Source of the DNA: Aulosira sp. FACHB-615
Lineage (GTDB): Bacteria > Cyanobacteriota > Cyanobacteriia > Cyanobacteriales > Nostocaceae
DNA: 64,000 bases
NCBI RefSeq assembly: GCF_014698045.1
Contig: NZ_JACJSE010000001.1
Location: 310,001 to 374,000 of the forward strand
Direction: 5' to 3'
Shown: positions 19,101-26,914 of the stretch, piece by piece
Position numbering within the stretch: the first letter of the stretch is position 1
Layout: the number at the start of each line of letters is the position of its first letter
Position numbers and translations under genes: made by a program
The notes under the pieces: generated by a model
The model's input: the letters and a program-made list of their open reading frames with translations, nothing else
Databases searched by the model: none
Told to the model about the DNA's origin: nothing

Positions 19101-19463
19101 GTGTTTGTCCTTAGCGGTTACGAGTACTTCCTAGGCTTCTTAATTATCTGTAGCCTAGTGCCAGCCCTGGCGCTTTCTGCTTCCAAGCTTCTCAGACCCA
19201 GTGGTAACAGCCTGGAACGCCGCACAACTTATGAATCTGGGATGGAACCCATCGGTGGAGCCTGGATTCAGTTCAACATTCGCTACTATATGTTTGCGCT
19301 GGTTTTTGTCGTCTTTGACGTAGAAACTGTGTTTTTGTATCCTTGGGCGGTTGCTTTCAACCGTTTAGGGCTATTAGCATTCATTGAGGCGCTAATTTTT
19401 ATTGCAATTCTTGTAATTGCTTTAGTTTACGCATGGCGTAAAGGAGCTTTGGAATGGTCTTGA
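19101..19463 (+). CDS. ndhC: NAD(P)H-quinone oxidoreductase subunit 3, NdhC
   Basis: 120 residues with three membrane helices. It starts with GTG (MFVLSGYEYFLGF). Conserved loop YESGMEPIGGAWIQFNIRYY and the segment FALVFVVFDVETVFLYPWA identify NdhC/NuoA. It belongs to the membrane arm of the NDH-1 complex for respiration and cyclic electron flow in thylakoids. Overlaps ndhK by 10 bp. Confidence 0.97.
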   Translation: MFVLSGYEYFLGFLIICSLVPALALSASKLLRPSGNSLERRTTYESGMEPIGGAWIQFNIRYYMFALVFVVFDVETVFLYPWAVAFNRLGLLAFIEALIFIAILVIALVYAWRKGALEWS

Positions 19464-20188
19464 ATTCTGATTTAAGCACCCAAAACAAAGAGCAAATCAT
19501 CAACCCCATTGAGCGTCCGACAGTCACTCAAGACCTTTCAGAAAATATTATCTTGACAACGGTTGATGACCTCTACAACTGGGCTAGGCTTTCCAGTCTT
19601 TGGCCTTTGCTGTTTGGGACAGCTTGCTGCTTTATTGAGTTTGCAGCTTTAATTGGCTCTCGGTTTGACTTTGACCGCTTTGGTTTAATTCCCCGTTCCA
19701 GTCCCCGTCAAGCTGACTTGATTATTACCGCCGGCACAATCACGATGAAGATGGCACCCCAGTTAGTGCGTCTTTATGAACAAATGCCTGAGCCAAAATA
19801 TGTGATTGCGATGGGTGCTTGTACAATTACTGGCGGAATGTTCAGCGTGGATTCTCCCACAGCTGTACGCGGAGTTGATAAGTTAATTCCGGTAGATGTG
19901 TATTTACCTGGTTGTCCTCCCCGCCCCGAAGCGATTATTGATGCAATCATTAAGCTGCGGAAGAAAATTGCTAATGATTCTATGCAAGAACGTGATCAAT
20001 CCAAGCAAACCCACCGCTTTTACAGTACGACTCACAACTTAAAGCCAGTCGCAGAAATTTTAACTGGCAAGTATATGCAGTCAGAAACTCGCTTCACTCC
20101 ACCCAAAGAATTAACAGAAGCAATTGGTCTACCAGTACCACCTGCGCTGCTAACTTCTCAAACCAAGGAGGAATTGAACCGTGGCTGA
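19454..20188 (+). CDS. ndhK: NAD(P)H-quinone oxidoreductase subunit K, NdhK
   Basis: 244 residues; the NuoB-type subunit that carries iron-sulfur cluster N2 near the quinone site. The cluster ligands are visible: LFGTACCFIEF (adjacent Cys pair), AMGACTITGGMF and PGCPPRPEA. The C-terminal tail of about 60 residues (QTHRFYSTTHNLKPVAEILT) is typical of cyanobacterial NdhK. Overlaps ndhC upstream and ndhJ downstream by 8 bp, so all three are translated from one mRNA. Confidence 0.97.
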   Translation: MVLNSDLSTQNKEQIINPIERPTVTQDLSENIILTTVDDLYNWARLSSLWPLLFGTACCFIEFAALIGSRFDFDRFGLIPRSSPRQADLIITAGTITMKMAPQLVRLYEQMPEPKYVIAMGACTITGGMFSVDSPTAVRGVDKLIPVDVYLPGCPPRPEAIIDAIIKLRKKIANDSMQERDQSKQTHRFYSTTHNLKPVAEILTGKYMQSETRFTPPKELTEAIGLPVPPALLTSQTKEELNRG

Positions 20189-20708
20189 TGAAGAATCTAA
20201 ACCAGTACCCGCAGGACAAGATGCCTTAGTTCCGGCTGGGCCGATTTCGCAATGGTTAGCAGAAAATGGCTTTGATCATGAATCTTTAGCGCCTGATAAA
20301 AATGGTGTAGAGATTATTAAAGTCGGGCCAGAATTTTTACTACCCATTGCTACAGCTTTGTATGCTTATGGGTTTAACTATCTCCAGTTTCAATCGGGTA
20401 TTGACCTTGGCCCAGGACAGGATTTAGTCAGTGTATATCACTTAGTCAAAGTTGGTGATAATGCTGATAAACCGGAAGAAGTGCGAGTTAAGGTATTCCT
20501 CCCCAGAGAAAATCCCCGAATCCCTTCAGTTTACTGGATTTGGAAAACCGCAGACTGGCAAGAACGCGAAACCTACGATATGTTCGGCATAGTCTACGAA
20601 GGACATCCCAACCTGAAGCGGATTTTAATGCCAGAAGATTGGGTGGGTTGGCCTTTGCGGAAAGATTACATCTCGCCTGATTTTTACGAGTTACAAGACG
20701 CTTATTAG
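20181..20708 (+). CDS. ndhJ: NAD(P)H-quinone oxidoreductase subunit J, NdhJ
   Basis: 175 residues, NuoC-type peripheral subunit of NDH-1. Signature PSVYWIWKTADWQERETYDM and FGIVYEGHPNLKRILMPEDW followed by GWPLRKDYISPDF. It joins NdhK, NdhH and NdhI in the hydrophilic arm. Last gene of ndhC-K-J; a repeat run and a GC-rich hairpin follow before the next cassette. Confidence 0.97.
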   Translation: MADEESKPVPAGQDALVPAGPISQWLAENGFDHESLAPDKNGVEIIKVGPEFLLPIATALYAYGFNYLQFQSGIDLGPGQDLVSVYHLVKVGDNADKPEEVRVKVFLPRENPRIPSVYWIWKTADWQERETYDMFGIVYEGHPNLKRILMPEDWVGWPLRKDYISPDFYELQDAY

Positions 20709-20710
20709 GT

Positions 20711-20742
20711 AGTGCTGAGTGCTGAGTGCTGAGTGCTGAGTG
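20711..20742. repeat. Short tandem heptamer repeat (AGTGCTG)
   Basis: Four and a half copies of AGTGCTG directly after ndhJ. The complementary heptamer (CAGCACT) forms the runs inside recJ at 44880-44920 and 44970-45000. Confidence 0.85.
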
Positions 20743-20774
20743 TCTATAGTGGGAATTTTAATGTCTCATTTCTA

Positions 20775-20811
20775 ACCCCTCTCCGGCGGCGGAGGGGGGT
20801 AATGTTTTTTA
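20775..20811 (+). terminator. GC-rich hairpin after ndhCKJ, possible terminator
   Basis: CCCCTCTCCG pairs with CGGAGGGGGG across a GCG loop; TTTTTT follows five bases later. This spacing is looser than an ideal intrinsic terminator. It sits between ndhJ and the second ATPase cassette. Confidence 0.45.
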
Positions 20812-20884
20812 ATGCGGAGTTTAATTTCCACTTTTGCGCGGATGGGTGATGATATGAATAAGTTAAGTTGTACAGTAAAACCTT

Positions 20885-22177
20885 ATGTCTGATGAATTAT
20901 TAAAGTCTTTTAAGGAAGCATATAGCAATCTCGAATTGTTTCCACTAATGCACGAGAAGGAAATGGAGCAGTTTCGAGTAGATTATGGCGGTGATTTAAT
21001 AGCAGATTTAATACAGCTAGTTGAAGATAGTCCGAATGGTGATGGCAAGATTGTATTTACTGGTCATCGAGGATGTGGTAAGTCTTCTTTGTTGGCTGAG
21101 TTTAGTAAGCAGATTAAAGATAATTATTTTGTAGTGTTATTTTCTATTGCTGACAGTATTGAGATGTCGGCTGTTAATCATATTAATATTTTGTTTGCGA
21201 TCGCGCTTAATTTAATGTCTGAAGCCGAAGCCCGCAAAGTAGAAATTCCTAAATCTACTAAAGAGCAAATCTACGGGTGGTTTGCAAAGCACACTCGGAC
21301 TGTAGAGACAGAATTAGGGGGCGGACTTGAAGCGGATTTTAATTTGCTCACCGTTCTGAAAGCTCAATTAAAAGCTGATGCCAAAGTTAGAGAAGAAATT
21401 ACACAGGAATTTGAACGCAAAATATCAGATTTAGTTGCGCGGATTAATGAAATTGCTGCTTTGATTCAAACTGCTACTAAAAAAGAAATTATAGTTATCA
21501 TCGATGATATAGATAAATTAGATTTAGCAAGAGTCAACGATATTTATCGAGATAATATTAAAGCTCTATTTCAACCTAATTTTCGGATTATTTATACTAT
21601 TCCGATTGCTGTAATCAGAGAAACTTTTTTGGCTACAATTATTACAATAGAAACAAATGACCAAATTGTAGTCATGCCTGTTTTGAAGGTGTTTGAGAAA
21701 GGTAAAAATCGTCTGCCTGATGCTCATCCTCGCGCTGAAGTAAAAAACCTACTTTGTGAAATACTACAAAAGCGGATTCCTAGTGATTTGATAGAAAAAA
21801 CAACAGTAGAGAAGCTTGTTGTTCAAAGTGGGGGAGTATTGAGAGAGCTAATTAGGATAGCTAATGAATGCTGCCGTATTTGTTTGCGACTTATTCGGCG
21901 TAAACCAGATGAAAAAGTTCTAATTGATGACAGTATCCTAGAACAAGCAATTAATAAAATTCGCAATGATTATTCTATTCGCTTAGGGAAAATCGAATTT
22001 GAAGTCTTACAAAGTATTTATGATAATTTTATGCCTGATGATCCAAAACAGCTAGAGTTTTTAGACTTGCTGCATGGGCTGTATGTTTTGGAATATCGTA
22101 ATGATGAAACTTGGTATGATGTTCACCCCATTATTGTAGAGACTTTGAGACGTAGGGGGTTGATTAATGATGAATGA
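20885..22177 (+). CDS. P-loop ATPase of a two-gene cassette (ATPase-2)
   Basis: 430 residues. Walker A is GHRGCGKSS at 60-68; Walker B IIVIID with Asp207 (then DIDKLD) matches the VVIVDNLDRVD of ATPase-1. Both share YTIPxA, a (L/M)P(M/V) strand, a RELIRI/RNLLGL-like helix after a GG, and a terminal LL...Y(L/V)xEYR motif. Residues ~120-195 form charged helices (KADAKVREEITQEFERKISD) that may be coiled coil. No membrane segment. The stop overlaps the start of the partner gene by 11 bp, so the two products are made together. I infer an ATP-driven regulator for the TPR partner; activity unknown. Confidence 0.85.
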   Translation: MSDELLKSFKEAYSNLELFPLMHEKEMEQFRVDYGGDLIADLIQLVEDSPNGDGKIVFTGHRGCGKSSLLAEFSKQIKDNYFVVLFSIADSIEMSAVNHINILFAIALNLMSEAEARKVEIPKSTKEQIYGWFAKHTRTVETELGGGLEADFNLLTVLKAQLKADAKVREEITQEFERKISDLVARINEIAALIQTATKKEIIVIIDDIDKLDLARVNDIYRDNIKALFQPNFRIIYTIPIAVIRETFLATIITIETNDQIVVMPVLKVFEKGKNRLPDAHPRAEVKNLLCEILQKRIPSDLIEKTTVEKLVVQSGGVLRELIRIANECCRICLRLIRRKPDEKVLIDDSILEQAINKIRNDYSIRLGKIEFEVLQSIYDNFMPDDPKQLEFLDLLHGLYVLEYRNDETWYDVHPIIVETLRRRGLINDE

Positions 22178-24047
22178 TGATTTACTCACAGATGATGAAA
22201 ATAGAGATGCTTATGATGATTTAGTAGTTTCGATTGATGCTAAAGCAAATCGGTTGAATTTGCTAATAGGTGTTTGTGATGATGCTAGTTTTAGGGATGA
22301 GATTATTGCTCAGTATGAGGCAGAATTAGAGCCACAAATCCGTTGCTTTCGGACGACATTGGCAAGGGGTGAGCCGAGTTTGAGGGCGGCTGTTGCTAAA
22401 CTAGTAGAATCTGAAGAATATTTGCAGCAACATAACCCAGCAGTAATTAGTGTGACTGGTGCAGAACAGCTGCATTTTTTGAAACTGGGTGAGGAACGTT
22501 CAGAACAAGAGATTTTTTTCGGTTATTTACAGTGGACTAGGGAAGGGTTAAGAGAATTTTATTTTGCGATTGTCTTGTGGGTGACTAATCAAATATTAGT
22601 TGAGTTAATTAAAAAAGCGCCTGATTTTTGGAGTTGGCGTAATGGTGTTTTTCGGTTTGTATCTAGAAGGAAAAATACTGTTTCTGCTAGAGAATTAGAA
22701 CCGATTCGGTTTGCTTTTACAAGTAATGAATTATCAGGTTTTGATGATGAGAATGAATATTTATTACCTATAGAAGATTTGCAAGGATTTATTCAAGATT
22801 TAGAACAGCGAGGTGTTAAAGATACAACTTTAGCAACTTTATACTTCAGCTTAGGAGATATTTATAGAAAAAGACTTGAACGGAGTGAGTCTCTGGATTA
22901 CAAAAAAGAGCAAGAATTAGGTATTAAGTATTTAAACAAAGCTGTAGAATTACAAAAAGAGTTAGGTTTAGAGAAAGACTTAGCCAGCAGCCTCAACAAT
23001 TTAGCATTCTTCTACCGTTCCCAAGGCAGATACAGTGAAGCCGAACCTTTGTACATTCAAGCTTTGGCACTAAGACGCAAACTTCTGGGTGAAGAACATC
23101 CCGATGTCGCCACCAGCCTCAACAATTTAGCCGGACTCTACTGTTCCCAAGGCAGATATAGCGAAGCCGAACCTTTGTACATTCAAGCATTGGCACTGAG
23201 GCGCACACTTCTGGGGGAAGAACATCCTGATGTCGCCACCAGCCTCAATAATTTAGCAGGACTCTACGAATCCCAAGGCAGATACAGCGAAGCCGAACCT
23301 TTGTACATTCAAGATTTGGCACTCTCACGTAAATTGCTGGGGGAAGAACATCCCGATGTTGCCACCAGCCTCAACAATTTAGCATTCCTCTACAAATCCC
23401 AAGGCAGATACAGCGAAGCCGAACCTTTGTACATTCAAGCATTGGCACTGAAGCGCAAACTTCTGGGGGAAGAACATCCCGATGTCGCCACCAGCCTCAA
23501 TAATTTAGCAGGACTCTACCGTTCCCAAGGCAGATACAGCGAAGCCGAACCTTTGTACATTCAAGCATTGGCACTGAGGCGCACACTTCTGGGGGAAGAA
23601 CATCCCTCCGTCGCCACCAGCCTCAACAATTTAGCATTACTCTACGAATCCCAAGGCAGATACAGCGAAGCCGAACCTTTGTACATTCAAGATTTGGCAC
23701 TCTCACGTAAATTGCTGGGGGAAGAACATCCCGATGTTGCCAGCAGCATCAACAATTTAGCATCACTCTACCGTTCCCAAGGTAGATACAGCGAAGCCGA
23801 ACCTTTGTACGTTCAAGCTTTGGCACTGAGGCGCAAACTTCTGGGGGAAGAACACCCCGATGTTGCCCAAAGTCTCAACAATTTAGCATCACTCTACGAA
23901 TCCCAAGGCAGATACAGCGAAGCCGAACCTTTGTACATTCAAGCTTTAGATATTTTAGAGAAACGGTTAGGGATAGATCATCCCAATACTGTTACCGTGC
24001 GTAAAAACTTAGTAAATTTGCGCGATCGCCTATCCTCAGAATCATAA
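22167..24047 (+). CDS. Adaptor-domain/TPR (kinesin light chain type) protein
   Basis: 626 residues. The first ~200 form the domain shared with the protein at 2305; the signature IVLWVTNQILVELIKKAPDF is at 135-154, followed by WSWRNGVFRF. One divergent TPR-like unit follows, then eight 42-residue TPRs of the SLNNLAxLYxSQGRYSEAEP type, ending at a short charged tail. The repeats are almost identical at DNA level (126-bp period), so the array expanded recently. TPR arrays bind peptides; here they would be the recognition arm. No catalytic motif is seen after the repeats. Cotranslated with ATPase-2. Confidence 0.85.
   Translation: MMNDDLLTDDENRDAYDDLVVSIDAKANRLNLLIGVCDDASFRDEIIAQYEAELEPQIRCFRTTLARGEPSLRAAVAKLVESEEYLQQHNPAVISVTGAEQLHFLKLGEERSEQEIFFGYLQWTREGLREFYFAIVLWVTNQILVELIKKAPDFWSWRNGVFRFVSRRKNTVSARELEPIRFAFTSNELSGFDDENEYLLPIEDLQGFIQDLEQRGVKDTTLATLYFSLGDIYRKRLERSESLDYKKEQELGIKYLNKAVELQKELGLEKDLASSLNNLAFFYRSQGRYSEAEPLYIQALALRRKLLGEEHPDVATSLNNLAGLYCSQGRYSEAEPLYIQALALRRTLLGEEHPDVATSLNNLAGLYESQGRYSEAEPLYIQDLALSRKLLGEEHPDVATSLNNLAFLYKSQGRYSEAEPLYIQALALKRKLLGEEHPDVATSLNNLAGLYRSQGRYSEAEPLYIQALALRRTLLGEEHPSVATSLNNLALLYESQGRYSEAEPLYIQDLALSRKLLGEEHPDVASSINNLASLYRSQGRYSEAEPLYVQALALRRKLLGEEHPDVAQSLNNLASLYESQGRYSEAEPLYIQALDILEKRLGIDHPNTVTVRKNLVNLRDRLSSES
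22975..23985 (+). repeat. 126-bp tandem repeat array encoding TPRs
   Basis: Eight 126-bp units, each encoding 42 residues. Units 1-3 and 4-6 share the same order of variants at the A/B loop (RRK or KRK, then RRT, then the QDLALSRK variant), giving a 378-bp higher-order period. Units 7-8 diverge at the end. No frame interruptions. Confidence 0.9.
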
Positions 24048-24048
24048 C

Positions 24049-24310
24049 AGCGATCGCCTAAACATGAAATTTCGTGTTCTGAGGTGGAATGATGGAGTTG
24101 TGAAGGCGATCGCTTGAGCTTTTGACTCGGAGTTTCATATTCTGAGGCGGAATGATGGAGTTATGAAGGCGATCGCTTGACCTTTTTACTCGAAGTTTCG
24201 TGTTCGGAAGGGGAATGATGGAGTTTGGAAGGCGATTGCTCTCTCTTTTTACTCGAATTTTCCGGTTCTGAGGTGGAATGATGGAGTTGTGAAGGGGATC
24301 GCTATCGTTG
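24049..24310. repeat. 63-bp tandem repeat, four units
   Basis: Four degenerate 63-bp units with core GGAATGATGGAGTTGTGAAGG followed by a HIP1-like GCGATCGC and an AT-rich part ending in TTTCxTxTTC. On the minus strand the period is 21 codons and stays open as a 93-codon frame (24058-24339) whose ATG directly abuts the toxin stop (TAGATG). I list the repeat as certain and the coding of this frame as doubtful. Confidence 0.8.
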
Positions 24311-24339
24311 AAAACATCCTCTATCAACTGTTTTGTCAT
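24058..24339 (-). CDS. Doubtful repeat-encoded peptide after PIN toxin
   Basis: 93 codons starting at an ATG immediately after the PIN gene stop. The product is four copies of a 21-residue unit (RLHNSIIPPQNxKLRVKSSSD), very basic, with no known domain. The frame exists because the DNA repeat period is a multiple of three. The contiguous stop-start would allow re-initiation, but no independent evidence of expression is visible. It may simply be a repeat array. Confidence 0.25.
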   Translation of the reverse strand: MTKQLIEDVFNDSDPLHNSIIPPQNRKIRVKRESNRLPNSIIPLPNTKLRVKRSSDRLHNSIIPPQNMKLRVKSSSDRLHNSIIPPQNTKFHV

Positions 24340-24732
24340 CTATTCCAGCAATATAATGCGATCGCCAAACTTAGCCGCTAGTTTTTGATCATAAGTTAAC
24401 ACTTGAGTATCAGATTGAATTGCTGCTGCCACGAATAACGTATCGTAGAATGAATGACTTGCCTCAACTGCCAGCCTTAAAGCTGCATCTCGAATCTGAG
24501 AACTAGGAATCATCACATCAACTAGTGCCTCAGCATCTTGTAGCGTATCTAAACCTATTTGCAATGGCAGTTGCCTAAATTGTATCCACTGCCAGATTAC
24601 ATTTCCCAACTCGGCAAACAACGAATCTGGCACTACAATTTGATCTACAGTTTCTAACGCTGCTATCGCCTTTTCATACCTGTTTTCTACGCGCAAGAGT
24701 GCATAGGCAAATACCATCGTATCAATCACCAT
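24340..24732 (-). CDS. PIN-domain toxin, VapC-like
   Basis: 130 residues from the ATG at 24732, which has AGGA at good spacing (AGCAGGACAATCCTGATG); a TTG at 24756 would overlap the antitoxin gene and is less likely. PIN-fold acidic residues are visible: VIDTMVFAYALL near the start, FAELGNVIWQW, and SFYDTLFVAAAIQ, followed by VLTYDQKLAAKF. PIN toxins are metal-dependent RNases. The gene starts 17 bp after the stop of the Phd/YefM-like antitoxin, the usual antitoxin-first order. Confidence 0.85.
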   Translation of the reverse strand: MVIDTMVFAYALLRVENRYEKAIAALETVDQIVVPDSLFAELGNVIWQWIQFRQLPLQIGLDTLQDAEALVDVMIPSSQIRDAALRLAVEASHSFYDTLFVAAAIQSDTQVLTYDQKLAAKFGDRIILLE

Positions 24733-24749
24733 CAGGATTGTCCTGCTGA

Positions 24750-25139
24750 TTACCAAGTCTGTACACGGCTTTCTGTTTCTATTGGTAAAGCCTCGACTCG
24801 TTGACGAATACGCCCCAGCACTTCATCACGTTTTCTATAGCGTTTTGGTAACAATTCGCGGATTTCTTGTTCCAGTTCATGGAAAAAATTTTCTGCTTTT
24901 TCTCCTTGTCCTGGCTGCATTTGTTCCAAAGCAATTTTAATTTCCTTTAAGGTTGCTACTAATTCAGCAGCATCTAAAAGTTCTTGATAAGATTCCGCAT
25001 CTTGAACAACCAACTCTGCTTTTCCGTTGACAGTCAGGACTAACGGATGTTTTGTTTCTTTGATCCTTTGTAAAAACTCAGTAGTATTACGCTTAAACTC
25101 AGTGAGAGAATGTATATCTTTTGATAAGTTTATTAGCAT
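24750..25139 (-). CDS. Phd/YefM-type antitoxin
   Basis: 129 residues. The N-terminal ~65 residues are a Phd/YefM DNA-binding fold: IHSLTEFKRNTTEFLQRIKE, then PLVLTVNGKAELVVQDAESY and EYQELL-like helix. The C-terminal half is charged and helical (QGEKAENFFHELEQEIRELL), longer than a minimal antitoxin and the likely toxin-binding part. Upstream lies a near-perfect palindrome (25150-25175) that probably serves as operator for autoregulation. Confidence 0.85.
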   Translation of the reverse strand: MLINLSKDIHSLTEFKRNTTEFLQRIKETKHPLVLTVNGKAELVVQDAESYQELLDAAELVATLKEIKIALEQMQPGQGEKAENFFHELEQEIRELLPKRYRKRDEVLGRIRQRVEALPIETESRVQTW

Positions 25140-25149
25140 ATAAACATTT

Positions 25150-25175
25150 AATTAGCACTTAATTAAATGCTAATT
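25150..25175. promoter_or_regulatory. Palindromic operator candidate of the toxin-antitoxin pair
   Basis: AATTAGCACTTAATTAAATG then CTAATT: 24 of 26 positions are palindromic. The two half-sites read TAARTGCTAA on opposite strands, and a third copy, TAAGTGCTAA, lies at 25269-25278. Position just before the antitoxin ATG fits Phd-type autorepression. Confidence 0.6.
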
Positions 25176-25391
25176 AGTGTATGTGGAGTTTGTCAATCGA
25201 ATTTTGGAATGTTTGCAGTTTATCGAGGAATGCGATCGCCTAATCCCTTGATTTTGCGGATTCATACTTAAGTGCTAAATGTGTAAAGTAGATACAGCAG
25301 ATAGCCATCAAGGTTGTATATATGCAAAATAGAGATTTGTAGGAATTGCAATTTAAAACTAAAGTTAGTAAATCAATATTTTTCAGTCAGT

Positions 25392-25622
25392 ATGATGGAG
25401 CAAAATGATCATCAACAGCGCCGCGCCGCTAATCAAGAGTTTGAACAATCTCTCAACCAGTTGGAAGGTATTCTACAGCAAGGTCTGACTGAAGACGACG
25501 AAACCCAGATTGAAGAACCAATCGATATTGAACTAGCTGATGATTTAACAGAAATTGATTTAGCCGCTTTTGAGGATGCGGTGGCTGATATTGAACAATA
25601 TCTGGAAGAAAAGACAAAGTGA
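25392..25622 (+). CDS. Small acidic hypothetical protein
   Basis: 76 residues from the ATG at 25392 (MMEQNDHQQRRAANQEFEQS); upstream in-frame residues to 25314 look non-coding. Very acidic C-terminal half (TEDDETQIEEPIDIELADDL and FEDAVADIEQYLEE). No domain recognised. The gene ends 7 bp before the stop of the convergent methyltransferase gene. Confidence 0.65.
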   Translation: MMEQNDHQQRRAANQEFEQSLNQLEGILQQGLTEDDETQIEEPIDIELADDLTEIDLAAFEDAVADIEQYLEEKTK

Positions 25623-25629
25623 TGCTGCT

Positions 25630-26412
25630 TTAGTTTGTGGTTATTTGTCGCCGAGCTTCGTATAACATTAAAGCAGCTGCGATCGCCACATTTAAAGACT
25701 CGACTCCAGGACTCAGGGGAATATTGACTTGTTTATCTGCCATGTTTGCCAAGTCTGCCGATAAACCTGCGCCTTCGTTCCCCAATAAAATTAAACTGGG
25801 TTTGCGCCAATCAATTTCCCAATAAGTTAATTTTGCTGTCGGCAAAGTCGCTATCACTTGCATTCCCGCCTGCTGACTTTGCTTGACTGTGGTTAATAAA
25901 TCTTCACTCACTGCCATATTTAAGCGAAACCATTGTCCAGCACTAGCACGCAACACTTTGGGATTATCTAAATCTACACTATCACTAGTCAACCATAATC
26001 CCGATGCACCAGCCGCAGCCGCCGTGCGAATAATCGTACCTAAATTCCCTGGGTCTTGGATGGTTTCTAAAGCTAAAACAATGCCATCAAAGGGGACTTG
26101 ATTGATGGACTCGCTGCGTTTGGCTGTGGCGACTACACCATCTGGTTGTATTGTAGTAGCGATCGCTCCTAAAACTTCCTCGCTGACAATTTCTGCCCTT
26201 TCACAACTACTACATAACCTCTCCCACAAGGAAGCATGAGCCGCTTGCCAGTCTGGTGTACAACACACCGTTTCTAAGGGATAATTTACCGTACAAGCTT
26301 CTTCTAACAAATGCGTCCCTTCCAACAAAAACAACTCCTGCTTGTGACGCTCCTTAGTAGAGTGCAGCTTGCGAATTTGCTTAACGAGAGGGTTTTGTAA
26401 ACTAGTTAACAT
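25630..26412 (-). CDS. TrmH/SpoU-family RNA 2'-O-methyltransferase
   Basis: 260 residues. N-terminal substrate-binding part (SLQNPLVKQIRKLHSTKERH and LFLLEGTHLLEEA) followed by the SPOUT knot domain: LALETIQDPGNLGTIIRTAA (motif 1), LILLGNEGAGLSADL (motif 2) and VNIPLSPGVESLNVAIAAAL (motif 3). These are the SAM-binding motifs of the deeply knotted methyltransferases that modify rRNA or tRNA ribose. The exact target cannot be told from sequence alone. Length is normal. Confidence 0.93.
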   Translation of the reverse strand: MLTSLQNPLVKQIRKLHSTKERHKQELFLLEGTHLLEEACTVNYPLETVCCTPDWQAAHASLWERLCSSCERAEIVSEEVLGAIATTIQPDGVVATAKRSESINQVPFDGIVLALETIQDPGNLGTIIRTAAAAGASGLWLTSDSVDLDNPKVLRASAGQWFRLNMAVSEDLLTTVKQSQQAGMQVIATLPTAKLTYWEIDWRKPSLILLGNEGAGLSADLANMADKQVNIPLSPGVESLNVAIAAALMLYEARRQITTN

Positions 26413-26478
26413 TTGCTAATAATTTGCTAGTAGTGGAGCCTTGATTTTACTCAGCACTTAGCACTTTTTACTCTAAAA

Positions 26479-26560
26479 TGCGGAACCCGGGACTTGAACC
26501 CGGAAGCCTTGCGGCACTAGAACCTGAATCTAGCGCGTCTGCCAATTCCGCCAGTTCCGC
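26479..26560 (-). tRNA. tRNA-Leu (anticodon CAG)
   Basis: Acceptor stem GCGGAAC pairs with GTTCCGC, discriminator A. Anticodon stem CTAGA/TCTAG encloses loop TTCAGGT (CAG). A long variable arm (TGCCGCAAGGCT) marks a class II leucine tRNA; the T arm reads CCGGGTTCAAGTCCCGG. CCA is not encoded. Confidence 0.95.
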
Positions 26561-26914
26561 GTGACATTCATTTTTTAATCGACAATTTCTAATTGTTACT
26601 CAATTATTTATTTTTGTCAACTTATATTCAAAATATCTGTATCGTAGATATTTTAAATTCCAGATTGGGAACTATGATGAGTGGTTGAGTTTCCTACAAC
26701 TCAAAGACCATCCCTAAAAAAACAGCGCCTATAGTCTACTAAGTATTGAAATTTACCATTACATCTGAGATTAATTACCGTTATTTTTTGCCCTCAGTTC
26801 ACGAGCCAAAAAATATATTGATTAATCCAAAATGTAGACAAATGAAATCTTTACTGTAGAATCAAAACCAACTTCAACCCTTGAAAATTAAGTATTATTT
26901 TTGGAGGTAGGCTT
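26561..26914. other. Spacer between tRNA-Leu and murA
   Basis: AT-rich, no open frame and no repeat found. It should contain the promoters of the divergent tRNA and murA genes; GGAGG at 26903-26907 is the murA ribosome-binding site candidate. Confidence 0.4.

Noticed and set aside
22975..23985. CRISPR-like regular repeats
   Set aside because: The 126-bp period has no spacer-repeat alternation and encodes TPRs in one frame; it is a protein repeat array.
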